Shown here piece by piece: positions 31,564 through 42,353 of a stretch of 64,000 nt of DNA. The notes under the pieces were generated by a model. That model ran no database searches and was not told where the DNA came from. It saw only the letters and a program-made list of their open reading frames with translations. The stretch comes from Poronia punctata (taxonomy: Eukaryota; Ascomycota; Sordariomycetes; Xylariales; Xylariaceae). The DNA is taken from assembly GCA_022579005.1 (NCBI GenBank), contig MU401626.1, forward strand, positions 20,416-84,415. Reading direction: 5' to 3'. The translations under genes were made by a program, and so were the position numbers. The stretch's first letter is position 1. Every line of letters begins with the position of its first letter.

Positions 31564-33048
31564 TTAAGCCTCAAATACCAAGGCGAGACCATCGTCGCCC
31601 GCCGTCACGATCCGTTCGCCAGTTGCGCCTTGTACAAAGCCTAATATACCGCCACGTCCGCTCTCGTCACAAGCACTGTGGCCTTTCCATTCCTTAACCA
31701 TGCTGTCTGCTACAGCATCTGCTTCACCCTGGATATTCCATCGTCTGACGACGCCGTCCATTCCACAGCTGGTAAGCAACCATCCGTCACCTGAGCCGCG
31801 GAGGAATTCCACCTTGACAACACTATGATCATGCGCCTCTTGTATGGTTCGCTTGGGCTTGAAATTTCTCGACGTGTCGTAAACTATGATACTCCCGTCG
31901 ACGCTGCCTGCGGCGAGAAGCGGCTTTGTCGGCGAGAAGCTGAGTGTCTCGACACTTTCTTTCTGAACGGCTAGTTCCGTCAGGATCGTGCCTCCTGCCT
32001 TGTTTCCCTTGTTGCTGAAATGGGGCAAGCTGACGATCTTGAGACATGCATTTCCAGGGTAGAAGCCGCCAACAGCCACGTAGGATGACTTGGGATCTAT
32101 CGCAACCGAGAACAGTCCCAACCGTTCCGGCTCGTCTTCGTTTTCCTTTCTCTTCTGCTGCATCCCTTCGTCCTTGAACACGGTGAGGGATACCACCGTC
32201 TGTCCGTTTTGGTTCGTCAGACCCTTGGCTCCGGCCTCGCCCCAGACATCCCAGACATTTAGAGTGCTATCCTCGGCCACGGTTGCGAGGAATTTCCCAT
32301 CCGGCGACCAAGCACCCGCCGTACAAGGACCGCCATGTAAGTAGTAGCTCTGGACGATCTGTAATGGATTTGACTCGTCGCTGGCATCGATCGTGTACAC
32401 CCACACGGAGCCGTCGTCTGCGCCCAGGGCGATGGTATTCGCCACACCGGGTGAGTTGGGTCCCACCGGACACGGCGCGAGCCAGTTGATCTCTTGTACC
32501 TCTTGCGACTCGGCGAGGAATTTGAAAGATGCTTTATTCCGCCCGTCTATCGATAACTGGTTTACGCGCATGCGACCATCCAGACCGCCCGATACCAAGA
32601 ACTCTCCGTGGGGTAGGGTGAATGCTAGCGCATTGACGGAATCGGTGTGGCCTTCGATCGCGAATATCGGCGATAGCTCGGTACTCTTCTGCTGCGGCGC
32701 ATGCGGGTCGGCGTTGTAGCTTGGGGGAAGTACTGGCCGGCCGACTACAGGGCTCGTGTCGAATACGTAGCCTTTGCCCGGGTCCTCCTCGTCCTCTCCT
32801 TCGCTTCCGCCCGTCGCGATAAGGGTTGGTTGTGTGGGGTGTTGGGCAATGGCGTACACTGCGTTTTTGTGAGCGTCGAAATAGGCGACGCTGTCGTTTT
32901 GAATGTCGATCTCGAAGTTCTCTCCGTCATCGTCCGAGTCCATCGCAATATCTCCATCAGCATCGTCGATCACTTCGTCGGCCTCGTCGGCGTCGAGCAT
33001 CTCGGGCGCATTGTCTATATCCTCTGGATCTTGGTGAGGGGCGGACAT
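31564..33048 (-). CDS. SQT1: WD40 ribosome-assembly protein Sqt1 (AAMP family)
   Basis: Single-exon gene of 494 aa. A very acidic N-terminus (DADEADEVIDDADGDIAMDSDDDGENFEID, about 18-49, of which only parts are quoted as motif) precedes a beta-propeller of WD repeats, for example AHKNAVYAIAQHP, EGHTDSVNALAF, GGPCTAGAWSPDGKFLATV and AHDHSVVKVEF. Sqt1 is the dedicated chaperone that captures ribosomal protein uL16 (Rpl10) for loading onto 60S subunits. The metazoan relative is AAMP. The acidic tail plus propeller and the length match the fungal orthologue. The ATG 33046-33048 is the first in frame. The gene is divergent from fumarase and convergent with the alpha-glucosidase. A plain WD40 protein of another subfamily is the alternative. 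Confidence 0.85.
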   Translation of the reverse strand: MSAPHQDPEDIDNAPEMLDADEADEVIDDADGDIAMDSDDDGENFEIDIQNDSVAYFDAHKNAVYAIAQHPTQPTLIATGGSEGEDEEDPGKGYVFDTSPVVGRPVLPPSYNADPHAPQQKSTELSPIFAIEGHTDSVNALAFTLPHGEFLVSGGLDGRMRVNQLSIDGRNKASFKFLAESQEVQEINWLAPCPVGPNSPGVANTIALGADDGSVWVYTIDASDESNPLQIVQSYYLHGGPCTAGAWSPDGKFLATVAEDSTLNVWDVWGEAGAKGLTNQNGQTVVSLTVFKDEGMQQKRKENEDEPERLGLFSVAIDPKSSYVAVGGFYPGNACLKIVSLPHFSNKGNKAGGTILTELAVQKESVETLSFSPTKPLLAAGSVDGSIIVYDTSRNFKPKRTIQEAHDHSVVKVEFLRGSGDGWLLTSCGMDGVVRRWNIQGEADAVADSMVKEWKGHSACDESGRGGILGFVQGATGERIVTAGDDGLALVFEA

Positions 33049-33698
33049 GATGACTTATTTGGGCGCTGTTTTGTGATGGATTAGGATGTTATGTGGAAGG
33101 GTATATGGGAAATATTTAAGCAATTATCTGACGTTCGCTATAATTTTTCAGAGTGTCTGATTAATATGGGTGGATGATGGTCGAAAGGGTTCTCTTGTTT
33201 GCTTGATAATCAATCCCCCGGCTTATATTTTTTTTAGTCGCCATCGCGTTTCAGTCGCTAGATGGTGGGGTATTTTTACCCCGCTAGATTAAGATTTGAG
33301 ATGGCCTACCCGGGAGGACATAGCTTCACGATTTGTGATGACACTCGGCCCACTCTTCATACCTCTTTCGGGGATTTACGGACAAGCTTTGGAGCTCCGC
33401 TCTCCCGGACAACCAGATTTGACGGTTCAATGAGAAGCGTGATACGTACCGAATGTGTGAAGCTTGAGAGTAAATTTTTAAAGGGAAAAAGAGTGTCGTG
33501 GCTCTAATTGCGCTCTTTTCTTCCATATTTCTTCTTGTCCCAACACCATCCTATATAGACATTGCGAAGTCGCACTTTCTCTGCAGCTAATAAGCAGTAG
33601 TGTAGTAGCGGTTTTTAATCTAATCCCGTTCTTTTAATTTTCCTATTAGCCAATTGGCCAAGCTCTCCGCTTCTTGTGTACAATTAAACCACATCGCC
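33049..33698. promoter_or_regulatory. Divergent promoter SQT1 / fumarase
   Basis: 650 bp between two start codons of housekeeping genes. No additional ORF or recognised motif. Confidence 0.5.
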
Positions 33699-35454
33699 AT
33701 GTTTCGATCTGTTCGAGCCACAGCCGGCGCTGGCCGACACCTCCTTGGGCCGAGGAAGGCTCCACGAGTGCTCTGCACATGCCAGTTCTCTAGCACCGCC
33801 TTCCCCTCCACAACGTCATACACACCTTCAAAGTCTACCAACATCTCTACCAAGCCATCATCTACCCTAAATTTCCGGAGAAACCTACACGCCACTGCGA
33901 TCAGGATGGCTGCCAACACAAGAACCGAGAGCGATGCCTTTGGCGAGATCCAGGTTCCCGCCGACAAATACTGGGGAGCTCAGACCGAGCGCTCGCTCGA
34001 GAACTTCCGCATTAACCAGCCCCAAGATCGGATGCCCCCTCCCATCGTAAAGGCATTTGGTATCCTAAAGGGAGCGGCCGCTACGGTAAACATGCGATAT
34101 GGACTCGGTATGCAACCCTGCCTAAAAAGTCGATTGGAAAGCGCGGACGGATACTGACGATGAGGATTGCCCGACACCAGACGAGAAGATTGGCAAGGCT
34201 ATCCAGCAGGCTGCTGCCGAAGTGGCCGATCTCAAGCTCATTGACCACTTCCCCCTTGTCGTTTGGCAGACGGGCTCTGGCACCCAGTCCAACATGAACG
34301 CGAACGAGGTCATCTCTAACCGTGCGATTGAGATTCTCGGTGGCACCATGGGTAGCAAGAAGCCTGTACACCCCAACGACCATGTCAACCGATCTGCGTC
34401 ATCCAACGACACCTTCCCTACTGTCATGCATATCGCCGCCGTGCTCGAGCTTGAGCAGTCGCTACTCCCCTCCCTGAAGAGCCTTCGGGATGCGCTGCAG
34501 AAGAAGGTGGACGAGTTTGAGGCCAAGAACATCATCAAGATCGGACGGACGCATCTTCAAGATGCTACGCCTCTTACCCTAGCCCAGGAATTCTCCGGCT
34601 ATGTGGCGCAGTTGGACTTTGGCATCAAGAGGGTCGAGAGCTCCCTGCCTGATCTGCGACTGTTGGCGCAGGGCGGTACTGCGGTGGGAACAGGGATCAA
34701 CACCTTCGAGGGCTTTGCTGAGGCTATCGCCGAGGAGGTTAGCAAAATGACGGGCACGGAATTCAAGACGGCGCCCAACAAGTTCGAATCCCTCGCTGCG
34801 CACGACGCCATCGTCCAGGCTTCGGGCTCGCTCAACACCCTGGCTGCGTCGCTGAATAAGATCGCCCAGGATGTGCGTTACCTTGGCAGCGGCCCGCGCT
34901 GTGGTCTTGGCGAGCTTATCCTGCCCGAAAACGAGCCTGGTTCCAGCATTATGCCTGGCAAGGTCAACCCGACACAATGCGAGGCCCTCACGATGGTTTG
35001 TGCGCAGGTCATGGGTAACCACGTCGCCGCGACGATCGGTGGCATGAACGGCCAGTTCGAACTCAACGTTTACAAGCCACTTATCATCCGCAATCTGCTC
35101 CACAGCATCAGAATCCTGTCGGATGGCATGCGCTCGTTTGAGAAGAACCTGGTCGAAGGCCTCCAGGCCAACGAGGAGAAGATTTCAAGCATCATGAAGG
35201 AATCGTGAGTAGCCATCTGCCGGAATAACCATTTCGGTCTATTTGCTAACCACCTCGTTTTTAGTCTCATGCTTGTTACCTGCCTCAATCCTAAGATTGG
35301 TTATGACATGGCCTCCAAGGTGGCCAAGAACGCACATAAGAAGGGCACGACTCTCAAAGAGAGCGCCATGGAGCTCAAGGCCCTGACGTCTGAGGAGTTC
35401 GATGAGCTCGTCAAGCCTGAACTGATGATTGGCCCCAAGCCCTACAAGAGCTAA
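33699..35454 (+). CDS. FUM1: Fumarate hydratase (class II fumarase), mitochondrial/cytosolic
   Basis: Exons 33699-34107, 34181-35204 and 35265-35454 give 540 aa. Fumarase interconverts fumarate and malate in the TCA cycle. The N-terminal ~69 residues are rich in Arg/Ser/Thr with few acids ([20 protein letters not shown]), a mitochondrial presequence. A second ATG at 33906 (residue 70, [10 protein letters not shown]) begins the conserved enzyme and may provide a cytosolic form. Core motifs: [49 protein letters not shown] and the superfamily signature [10 protein letters not shown] (about 390-399). Intron 1 splices within KYGL/DEK-type sequence. The acceptor CACCAG at 34180 is the one that keeps the frame and family sequence. 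Intron 2 has GTGAGT and CTAAC. Very conserved, so confidence is high. Confidence 0.96.
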
Positions 35455-36514
35455 ATGTTGACTTCGCTGTCGACTAAGCTTAAGCTGACGCGCTATGCGT
35501 GGTCGGGATGCGTCGGTACAAGCCGTCCCTGTCTGCCGCTGCCATACGTAGTTGGTTTCCCAGCCCAGGCAAGATGCCACTGTAAACCTAAAATCCCTCC
35601 CGAGTGGGTTGTATATAAAGTCTTGATGTTATATTGAATGAGTATAAATATGAACACAACCAGAGCCCATTGATGCTTGACCTGTAAAATATTATAAACC
35701 TTAGCGGCGCACTTAAACTGTGTTTTATCAGCCGGGCCTCGGTAAATGTTGAGAACTAGACTAATAATAAGACTTACATCTGAAAACCCGACTGCCGGAT
35801 CTGCGTGTTATTTAATGGCCCGAGACTATTGCTAACCTAACTATCTAATAATAGTAAAAGGCTTAGGTTGTCCGGCTCATCCACCCTTCTAATACCTAAC
35901 CCAGCAGGTTATAGTTGTAAGCTGGTAATACTGGATGTGGTTGGCGCAATACACACGTACGTGTACATTTTGACCTCGGTGTGTCTAGTATAGTCCCAAA
36001 AGAACGTGTTTATAAGGTGTTCGGTGTACTAGCAAATATATAGGTACCTGGCCTATCTTGGTGTTTTTCTTTTTTATAGACAAATATATCACAAAGGATA
36101 TGAAAGTAGTCTTGTTTAGTTAGCAAAAAACCCTGTAGTACTTGGAATACCCTTTATGACAATCCGTATAGTCGTTTGACTATGATTAGATGCTTACGTT
36201 GTATATGTGGGTGGTACGGGGTGGTACGAGCATGTCGCCCCGCGTTTGCGATGAGAGAAGTACGCGACGGCCTAGAACGAATTGACCCCACGTTGATTAA
36301 CCGCAAATGTGGGGACCAGCTTTAATAGCTTTAACAGCTAAACAACACCAAGTCGACCTTTACCTCATCATCTACTTTGCCTGTCTTTATTTTATTTATC
36401 TACCTATCTCAAAGTACTTACCCAGACACGCCGCAAACTTTCACCCAATTCCAACAAAACAAATAAAATAACCTCAACCAACCCGTACGGACGGTACCGT
36501 ATATATAGATAGCA
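35455..36514. other. 1.06-kb intergenic, fumarase 3' / SPC19 promoter
   Basis: AT-leaning, no supported gene. It contains the fumarase terminator region and the SPC19 promoter. Nothing further was recognised. Confidence 0.55.
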
Positions 36515-37133
36515 ATGTCAAGCACAAACAACACAGCAACATACGCAGACTGCGTAACCGCCCTCCGGACATCCCTCTCCTACCTCGACTCCTCCGTAAC
36601 CACACTCGGAGACGGCGTGTCGGATTTTCCTCGTCTGGTCGACGTATTAAAAACAACAAGGGTAGGTACCTTCTTCTCCTCTCCCTTTATCCTTCCTTTC
36701 CTTTCCTTTCCAATAACTTCGCAAACTAGTCAACTAAGAAAAGTATTTTTTTTTATAAAAATAGCACTACGAACTAATACCCCAACGAACCCTCCAAATC
36801 GCAGAATCATCCCTCCGCTCCGAACTATTACCCGCCATAACGGGACTTCTCGACCGCGTAGACGCGCGGATAGATCGCGTGGATCGAAGGATCGAATCTC
36901 TGCGTGCGCGCGCGGAATTACAGCAGGGAAGACTCGAGAAGAATCCACATATTGACGAAAACCAAAACAAAAAGACAACAGGACAGGGACAGCTGCAAGG
37001 GATGGGAAAGGCGCGCGCCAGAACGTTGAAGCAGAAACGCGAGACTTTGCAATATAGTATCGAAAGGCTGGAACTCGAAGTTCTGCAGAAGGAGAGGGAG
37101 TTGAGGAAGAGGCTTGATACTGCGGCGGCGTGA
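36515..37133 (+). CDS. SPC19: DASH complex subunit Spc19
   Basis: Two exons (36515-36661 and 36765-37133; intron 103 nt with CAACTAAG branch) give 171 aa. The DASH/Dam1 complex forms rings on kinetochore microtubules in fungi. Supporting sequence: YADCVTALRTSLSYLDSSV with VSDFPRL and VLKTTR at the end of exon 1, followed directly by HYELIPQRTLQIAE from exon 2. This is the conserved Spc19 arrangement (TTRHFEL-like). The C-terminal half is a predicted coiled coil (RVDARIDRVDRRIESLRARAELQQGRLE; then KQKRETLQYSIERLELEVLQKEREL), broken by a short Asn/Lys/Gln-rich linker. Length agrees with the family. The splice choice AGG/GTAGGT to CAC is set by this continuity. The start is the first ATG in frame. 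Confidence 0.88.
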
Positions 37134-38607
37134 AAAGACGCGGGGGGGAGGGGGAGACGATTTGATATTCGCTATATCTATCTACCTACCTACGCCTTTC
37201 TGGTTGAACAACCTACCTAACCTTACAAACTCTGCGAATGTCGTATTTCTCGGCACAGAGCTTATTCGAGTCCTGGATGAACGCTGGAAAAGGAAAGAAA
37301 GACACCTTTAAGAACCGTTGTCGACGAATCTGATGGGGGACTCGGGACCACTGGCGCGATACAAGGTCTCCCAAAGGGAAACATTCCGCACGAAGCCCTT
37401 TGTCTGTCTGTCTTGTCTTTACCTACCAGACAAACCACCATTTTCGGAGCGTTCGCGCCGGATTTGATCCCAGTATGGCGATATGAGGTGCTGACTACTT
37501 AGGCGACAATACCCATCACGTATTGCCGTAGGACGCTCTTCATGACAAACAAACCCTCACTCGCTCATTGCTTAGTCGAGATATATACTCGCAGACAACT
37601 CCACAAAAGTTGCTCATCAAAAGCCACAAGACGAGATTCAAAAGTCAAAAAGTAGCTAGGGGACTCTGCCGTGGAGAGCAAAAAGCACGACCATCAGAAT
37701 CGTAGCTAGATAAGTTTCCGGGATACGGAAAAGATCTGGCAGGTTTATTAAGGGGAGCGCAGATATCCACATTGGGCAGTGTACTTGAATGGACAATGTC
37801 ATAATCCAGTGTACATCTAGCGCCTTCACTGTCCAAAAATGATGCTTTATTGTATCGACCACTTCCAAAAAAAACTGCAAGTCACGTAAAGTAATGCGCG
37901 GGCAACCAAGTGCATTCGAAAAAATTCAACATTTTCCTTGCTCGTGTTCATCAATGGACAGGCAACAAGTTGTACATGTCGCGTCAGAAAACGAAAACCC
38001 CATCTGAACCAATGCATACGTAACCTTCGTAAACCCTGTGTCATATCACAGGCTGGATGCATAGCTCCTTTGCGCCAAAGTTACTTCATCCTTGTTTTGC
38101 GCCCCTATCGGCAGGGAATCACCCTGCCGGCACTCGACGCCCCTCGCCTCCAGCCCGGCCATTGATATTTATCAACCCCAGGCCCTTCAGATTCTCAACA
38201 TCGTAGAATGTCGAAAACCCGTCTGCCTTTGTATGTCACACGAAATAATACAAATAGACCAGTTATGAGTAGTAAACGAAAACCGGAAAGATACCCCGGG
38301 GGAAAAAAAAAGAACAAAATCCAGCCGCCCCGGACAAAAACAAACAGACGAGAAATAAACTGACGGGCGCAAGACGTGGGCCCGTCGCTGGTGTATCATC
38401 ATTTTCGCCCCAAGACATGACCAATAGCTTGCGAGTAATGTGCAAACTCAATCGCATGCGTATCTCTATACCATCCCCACCCAGATACAAGAGTGGTCGC
38501 CATCCTTCGACACGGTTTGTCCGATAGCGTCAAATCCAGAGTCACGGTCAGGTGTGCCCCGGTAGTCAAATCATCCGCAAAACACGCCGAAAGTCACGTG
38601 GGTTGTT
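37134..38607. other. 1.47-kb convergent intergenic SPC19 / SHO1
   Basis: Both genes end toward this stretch, so it holds two 3' UTRs. ORFs on either strand (37645-37880, 38187-38490) have no recognisable domain. No RNA gene was identified. Confidence 0.5.
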
Positions 38608-39653
38608 TTATAAAAGGATAAGATAGTTGCTGGGAGCAATACCCGTCTCGCCTGTTTCTTTCCTTGCTTGCCACCATCTTCCACTGACGTCGCTGACCTC
38701 CAAGATCTCGTGCTTCGAAAAGGAAATCTCGTTGGCGTCTTCGGGATTGGCTTCGTAGCTATAGATGGCTTTCGCACGGTACGGATACTCTGAGGGGGCG
38801 GCAACCTCGGGTTCAGGCTGTTGCTGCACCGGCTTGATACCTGAACTGGCAAAAGCGGGCGAAGGGTTTCTCGGGCCGCTTCCGTTCATGCCACCAACCG
38901 GCGACGGATTTTCGAACCCGTTCAACTGAGCCGATGTATACATTTGTGGCGGTTGAACAGAAGTTGATGTCTCGGGACGTCCGCCATAACCGTTCATTGT
39001 TTGCCGGCTCATGCTCGACTCCTTCTGGAGGGCGAATGAGTCGATATAGGCGCGGGCAACACCAGATGGGGCCGATCCGAAGTAAAATATCCATACGATC
39101 TATGAATTGGGTCAGTACGGGAGAACCATTCAACCCGATCACTAATCAAGCAAAAAATCATTCAAAACTCACGTTAACCATGGATAGCAAAATAAAACCA
39201 GCAGCAGCAGCTTGGCGGGAGCTTTCGCTAGTGTAAATCAGAGAGTTGACGGAGGATGTCGTTAGGACAAGGCCAGCGCCCATATACCCAACAAGCGCAA
39301 CATGGTACGTCTGTATCGAGTTTGCAGCCACAACAACGACCACTCCGGCGGTCAGAAAGAACATGAACACAAGGGCCCACCATGGGAAGGTGGGAAACGG
39401 TTCGACTGCGTCCTTCGCATTGGCATTCACTCGGCTAATGATGGACCCAATCAAAGAAATCACCCATGAAAGCTAATCGACCAGCCCGTGTTAGTCTCGA
39501 CTTGATATGTAAAGGTGGAGAGGGAAGGAGATGGCAAGGTTGCGCGACTAAACTTACAGCGGCAATCGAAACAGTAGCAAGGGCAAATGGGTCACCGATG
39601 AGGTTGCCCAAGCTCATGCGCTTCCGGCCATAGCCAGATCTGGATTGTTCCAT
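38608..39653 (-). CDS. SHO1: High-osmolarity signalling membrane protein Sho1
   Basis: Minus-strand exons 39653-39558, 39472-39173 and 39099-38608 give 295 aa. Sho1 is the four-helix plasma-membrane sensor/adaptor feeding the HOG and related MAPK pathways. Its SH3 domain recruits Pbs2. The N-terminus has the family start ([21 protein letters not shown]). Four membrane helices lie at about 23-45, 62-82, 87-111 and 119-142, ending [13 protein letters not shown] Pro/Ser/Asn-rich linker follows. The SH3 domain (about 237-295) shows [34 protein letters not shown] and GIAPSNYL at the extreme C-terminus. Introns have GTAAGT/GTGAGT donors, and both junctions are in frame between helices. An upstream in-frame ATG at 39695 exists but would add 14 residues before the conserved start. 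Confidence 0.93.
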
Positions 39654-41304
39654 TTTTCGTAATGACGGAGAGTGAAGAGAGCCGTATGAGGGCATATGGA
39701 AACGACCACGCCGACTTGCCCGCAGCTGTACGGGTAGGATCGATTCAATTGAATTCCGACCCGTTCACAAATCAACCGTGAAATGACAGATCCCAACCTG
39801 ACCAATTAGGGAGTTGTATCAGAGTGGCGCAGCCCCAGAAACGAACAAAGAGTGCACTTAATAGGCTCTCGGATGTAGTTTGCGAAAGGGTTGTAAGGGC
39901 TCGGGCGCTAAGGCGTAGGCAAGAGACCGACTTCAACTGCCGATATCGAAGCTATCTATGAGTGGAAAGAATCGAACGTGGAGTCCGTCGCCGTAGGAAC
40001 GTGGAAAGTCTAGTCGACGAGCGAGCGCCTAACGTGATAAAGACGTGATACGATCGGCGTACAGTTAACAGGTCGGGATTCGGCTTTCGCGTGCAAGTGG
40101 AGGTTAAACGGCGCGTCAGTGATGCAAGGTTTGCGAAAGAAATCAGAGTGCAGAGGTAATGGGTTAGGCAATGCAAACGTTATGCAATGGCGCTGATGAG
40201 GCAGTCCGAGTTGGAGAAAAAAGGAGTCAAGTAATAGAGCTGAGACGGGGAGAAGGCAGGATTGCTGAGAAAAAAACGTTCGAGGACCCCAGGTCCGTGT
40301 AGTGCCAAGTCTAGCTTATTCGAATTCGGATCGATTCACTGTTGAGGCGTTGATAGAGCCGCGTATAGTTACTCGAAGTATCTGGAAAAATGGACAGAGC
40401 TGTTGGTCTTTTCCCTTTCTCCAGTGAATGACTCCGTCGCTTTATCTTTCTCAACTTTCGATATCCGATCCGTCGCCAAGTTACTCGATCTTACTCGCGA
40501 TTATTCAGAGTCTCTGTAATTCCCAAGCAGACAACAACGATAACGGCCTTTCCTTTGACTGGCGACCCAAAAGATTGTTATCCCACTTGACAGATTCGTT
40601 GTATAGGGGCTCTAAACGGGTGCGCGAGTAAGCGAGGATCGAAGATGGCAGCGTTGGTCTCTCGCAGAAAGACAGATGGGCACCTGACGGGGATGGTCGA
40701 GCAGGTAATATTAGAAAATGGAGAGGGAGGGTGCACAGATGAGCGGAGCAAGAAGCCAAATAAGCGGGTCTGGGAATCTTAAGCGTTCTTTTGGACATTT
40801 AAGGGAGTAGTTGACCCCCAATAGGCTTAAGGTTGTAGAAACATGAGCGTTCATTGGCTCCCGTGAGGGATGGGCGGGTCAGGGGAGTCTCGAATGCACC
40901 CTCAGACCCGTGTCTGATTGGCTCATCTTGCTCGTGCCTGTGCTTTGCATGCCTACGACGCGGTACCTGTATGCGTTAGTAGCTTCTGCTTGTCGTTCTA
41001 GAGAGAAGCTGGTAGGTTAGGCTGTTAGACTTGATGCGCTAGCCTCCAGCCTGCAGGCGTTCTAACTCTGTAATCAAAATAGTCTAATGAATTGTCGGGA
41101 TTAGGGTGGTCTGTGCCGTTTACCGGTGTTGCTTTTATTAGATATCGATATCTACGAGTACCAAGCGGGACATTTGTCTAAGGTTAACCTGAGGTGAGTA
41201 AGAACTGGTCTAGATATCGCCATGGAATTAGCAAATATTCTAATCTAGACCAGATTGTATTGCTAGCGTTTGTAACTATCACGCTTCTTATTACTACGAT
41301 TATA
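39654..41304. other. 1.65-kb region between SHO1 and the transposon relic
   Basis: The first part is the SHO1 promoter. No gene is supported; the open frames at 40428-40631 and 40505-40798 overlap on opposite strands and lack domains. An 11-bp inverted repeat (CTGGTCTAGAT at 41205-41215 and its complement at 41243-41253) lies 50-100 bp outside the transposon border. Confidence 0.5.
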
Positions 41305-41447
41305 GCCTACCTACGTTTACCTTAAAAAATTCCTATATCTAAGGAGTTCTTTACTTAGGCTGCAATAATCTATTACGCTACTTATTTTGTATATAGATCT
41401 AGACAAGGGTGGCTATATACTAGTACTTAAAAAAATAAGTAACTTAA
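41305..41447 (+). repeat. Left terminal inverted repeat of the relic
   Basis: Pairs with 46063-46205. It contains a shared TTACTTAGGCTGCAATA segment and AAGTAACTTAAAAT at the inner end. Differences from the right end are C/T or G/A only. Confidence 0.85.
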
Positions 41448-41668
41448 AATTAATAAACCTAGGTATTGCTTAAATTATTGCTGCTAATATTTAATAATAA
41501 TAAAGCTATTTAGTACTTTATATTTAAATATAACGCTTTATATTTAGTATTATAGTTACTTTTATAATTAAGTATAAATTAATACTTTATAAATATAAAA
41601 TATACTTAAATTAGCTATTATAAGCTTATTTTTAAAGCTATTAAAAAATTATAGCAATAATAATAATA

Positions 41669-41765
41669 GCGTATATATATAGGTAATAATAAAAAGCGCA
41701 TATATATATATAAGTAATAATAAAAAGCGCATATATATATATAAATAAAGTAAGTAAGTAAGTAA
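41669..41765. repeat. Tandem GCGCATATATA.. repeat and AAGT run
   Basis: Three copies (starts at 41669, 41696 and 41727; spacing 27 and 31 bp) of a unit made of GCGCA, a TA run and TAATAATAAAAA. A short AAGT microsatellite follows. It lies inside the transposon relic. Confidence 0.75.
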
Positions 41766-42085
41766 ATAAAGTTACTTATTTTATAGCGCATTAATTTTTT
41801 TTTTAAAATTATATTTTTTACTTATTTACTTACTTTTACTATACTTATTTTATTTTTAACTTTATTATATTTTAACTTTTTTTATTATTTTTATACTTTT
41901 TAATACTATTAAACAGCTTTAGCAGCTATAGCTATACTAGTAGCTAGCTATAAAGTATAAGCAAAGCTGCTACTAAAATAGCTAGCTTAAAAAAATTTTA
42001 GTTTTTTTTAGCTAAAGCTGCTAAAGCTACTAAAACTGCTAATTTTTACTTAAACAATATAGCTAGCATAGTATTAAAGTTAATT

Positions 42086-42353
42086 AAATTAACAAATAAA
42101 TAAAACTAAAAAAAATATTATTATTATTATAATAAACTATTTATTAAAAGCTTAAAAGTAAACTAAAACAAATATTATTACTATTATAGTAAACTATTTT
42201 TTAAAACTTTAAAAATATAAAAAACCTTTTAAACTTTTAAAATAGTTTGCTATAATAATAATAATACTTTTTTTAGTTTACTTTTAAGCTTTTAATAAAT
42301 AATTTGCTATAATAATAATAATATTTTTTTTAGTTTTATTTATTTATTAATTT
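42086..42353. repeat. Large imperfect palindrome inside the relic
   Basis: Arms of about 130 bp (about 42086-42219 and 42227-42353) with a centre of only a few bases. Each arm carries two direct copies of a ~60-bp unit (AAACTAAAA..ATTATTATTATTATA..AAACTATTT). Most mismatches are transitions. It could form a long hairpin. Confidence 0.75.

Noticed and set aside
39952..40176. 74-codon Arg/Thr-rich ORF, minus strand
   Set aside because: Low-quality composition in the SHO1 upstream region, and no homologous feel.
40428..40798. Overlapping ORFs on both strands upstream of SHO1
   Set aside because: They contradict each other, lack domains and lie in a probable promoter or leader region.
41205..41253. 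11-bp inverted repeat just outside the transposon as an alternative element end
   Set aside because: It pairs only with itself locally. The long TIR match with the right border starts at 41305.
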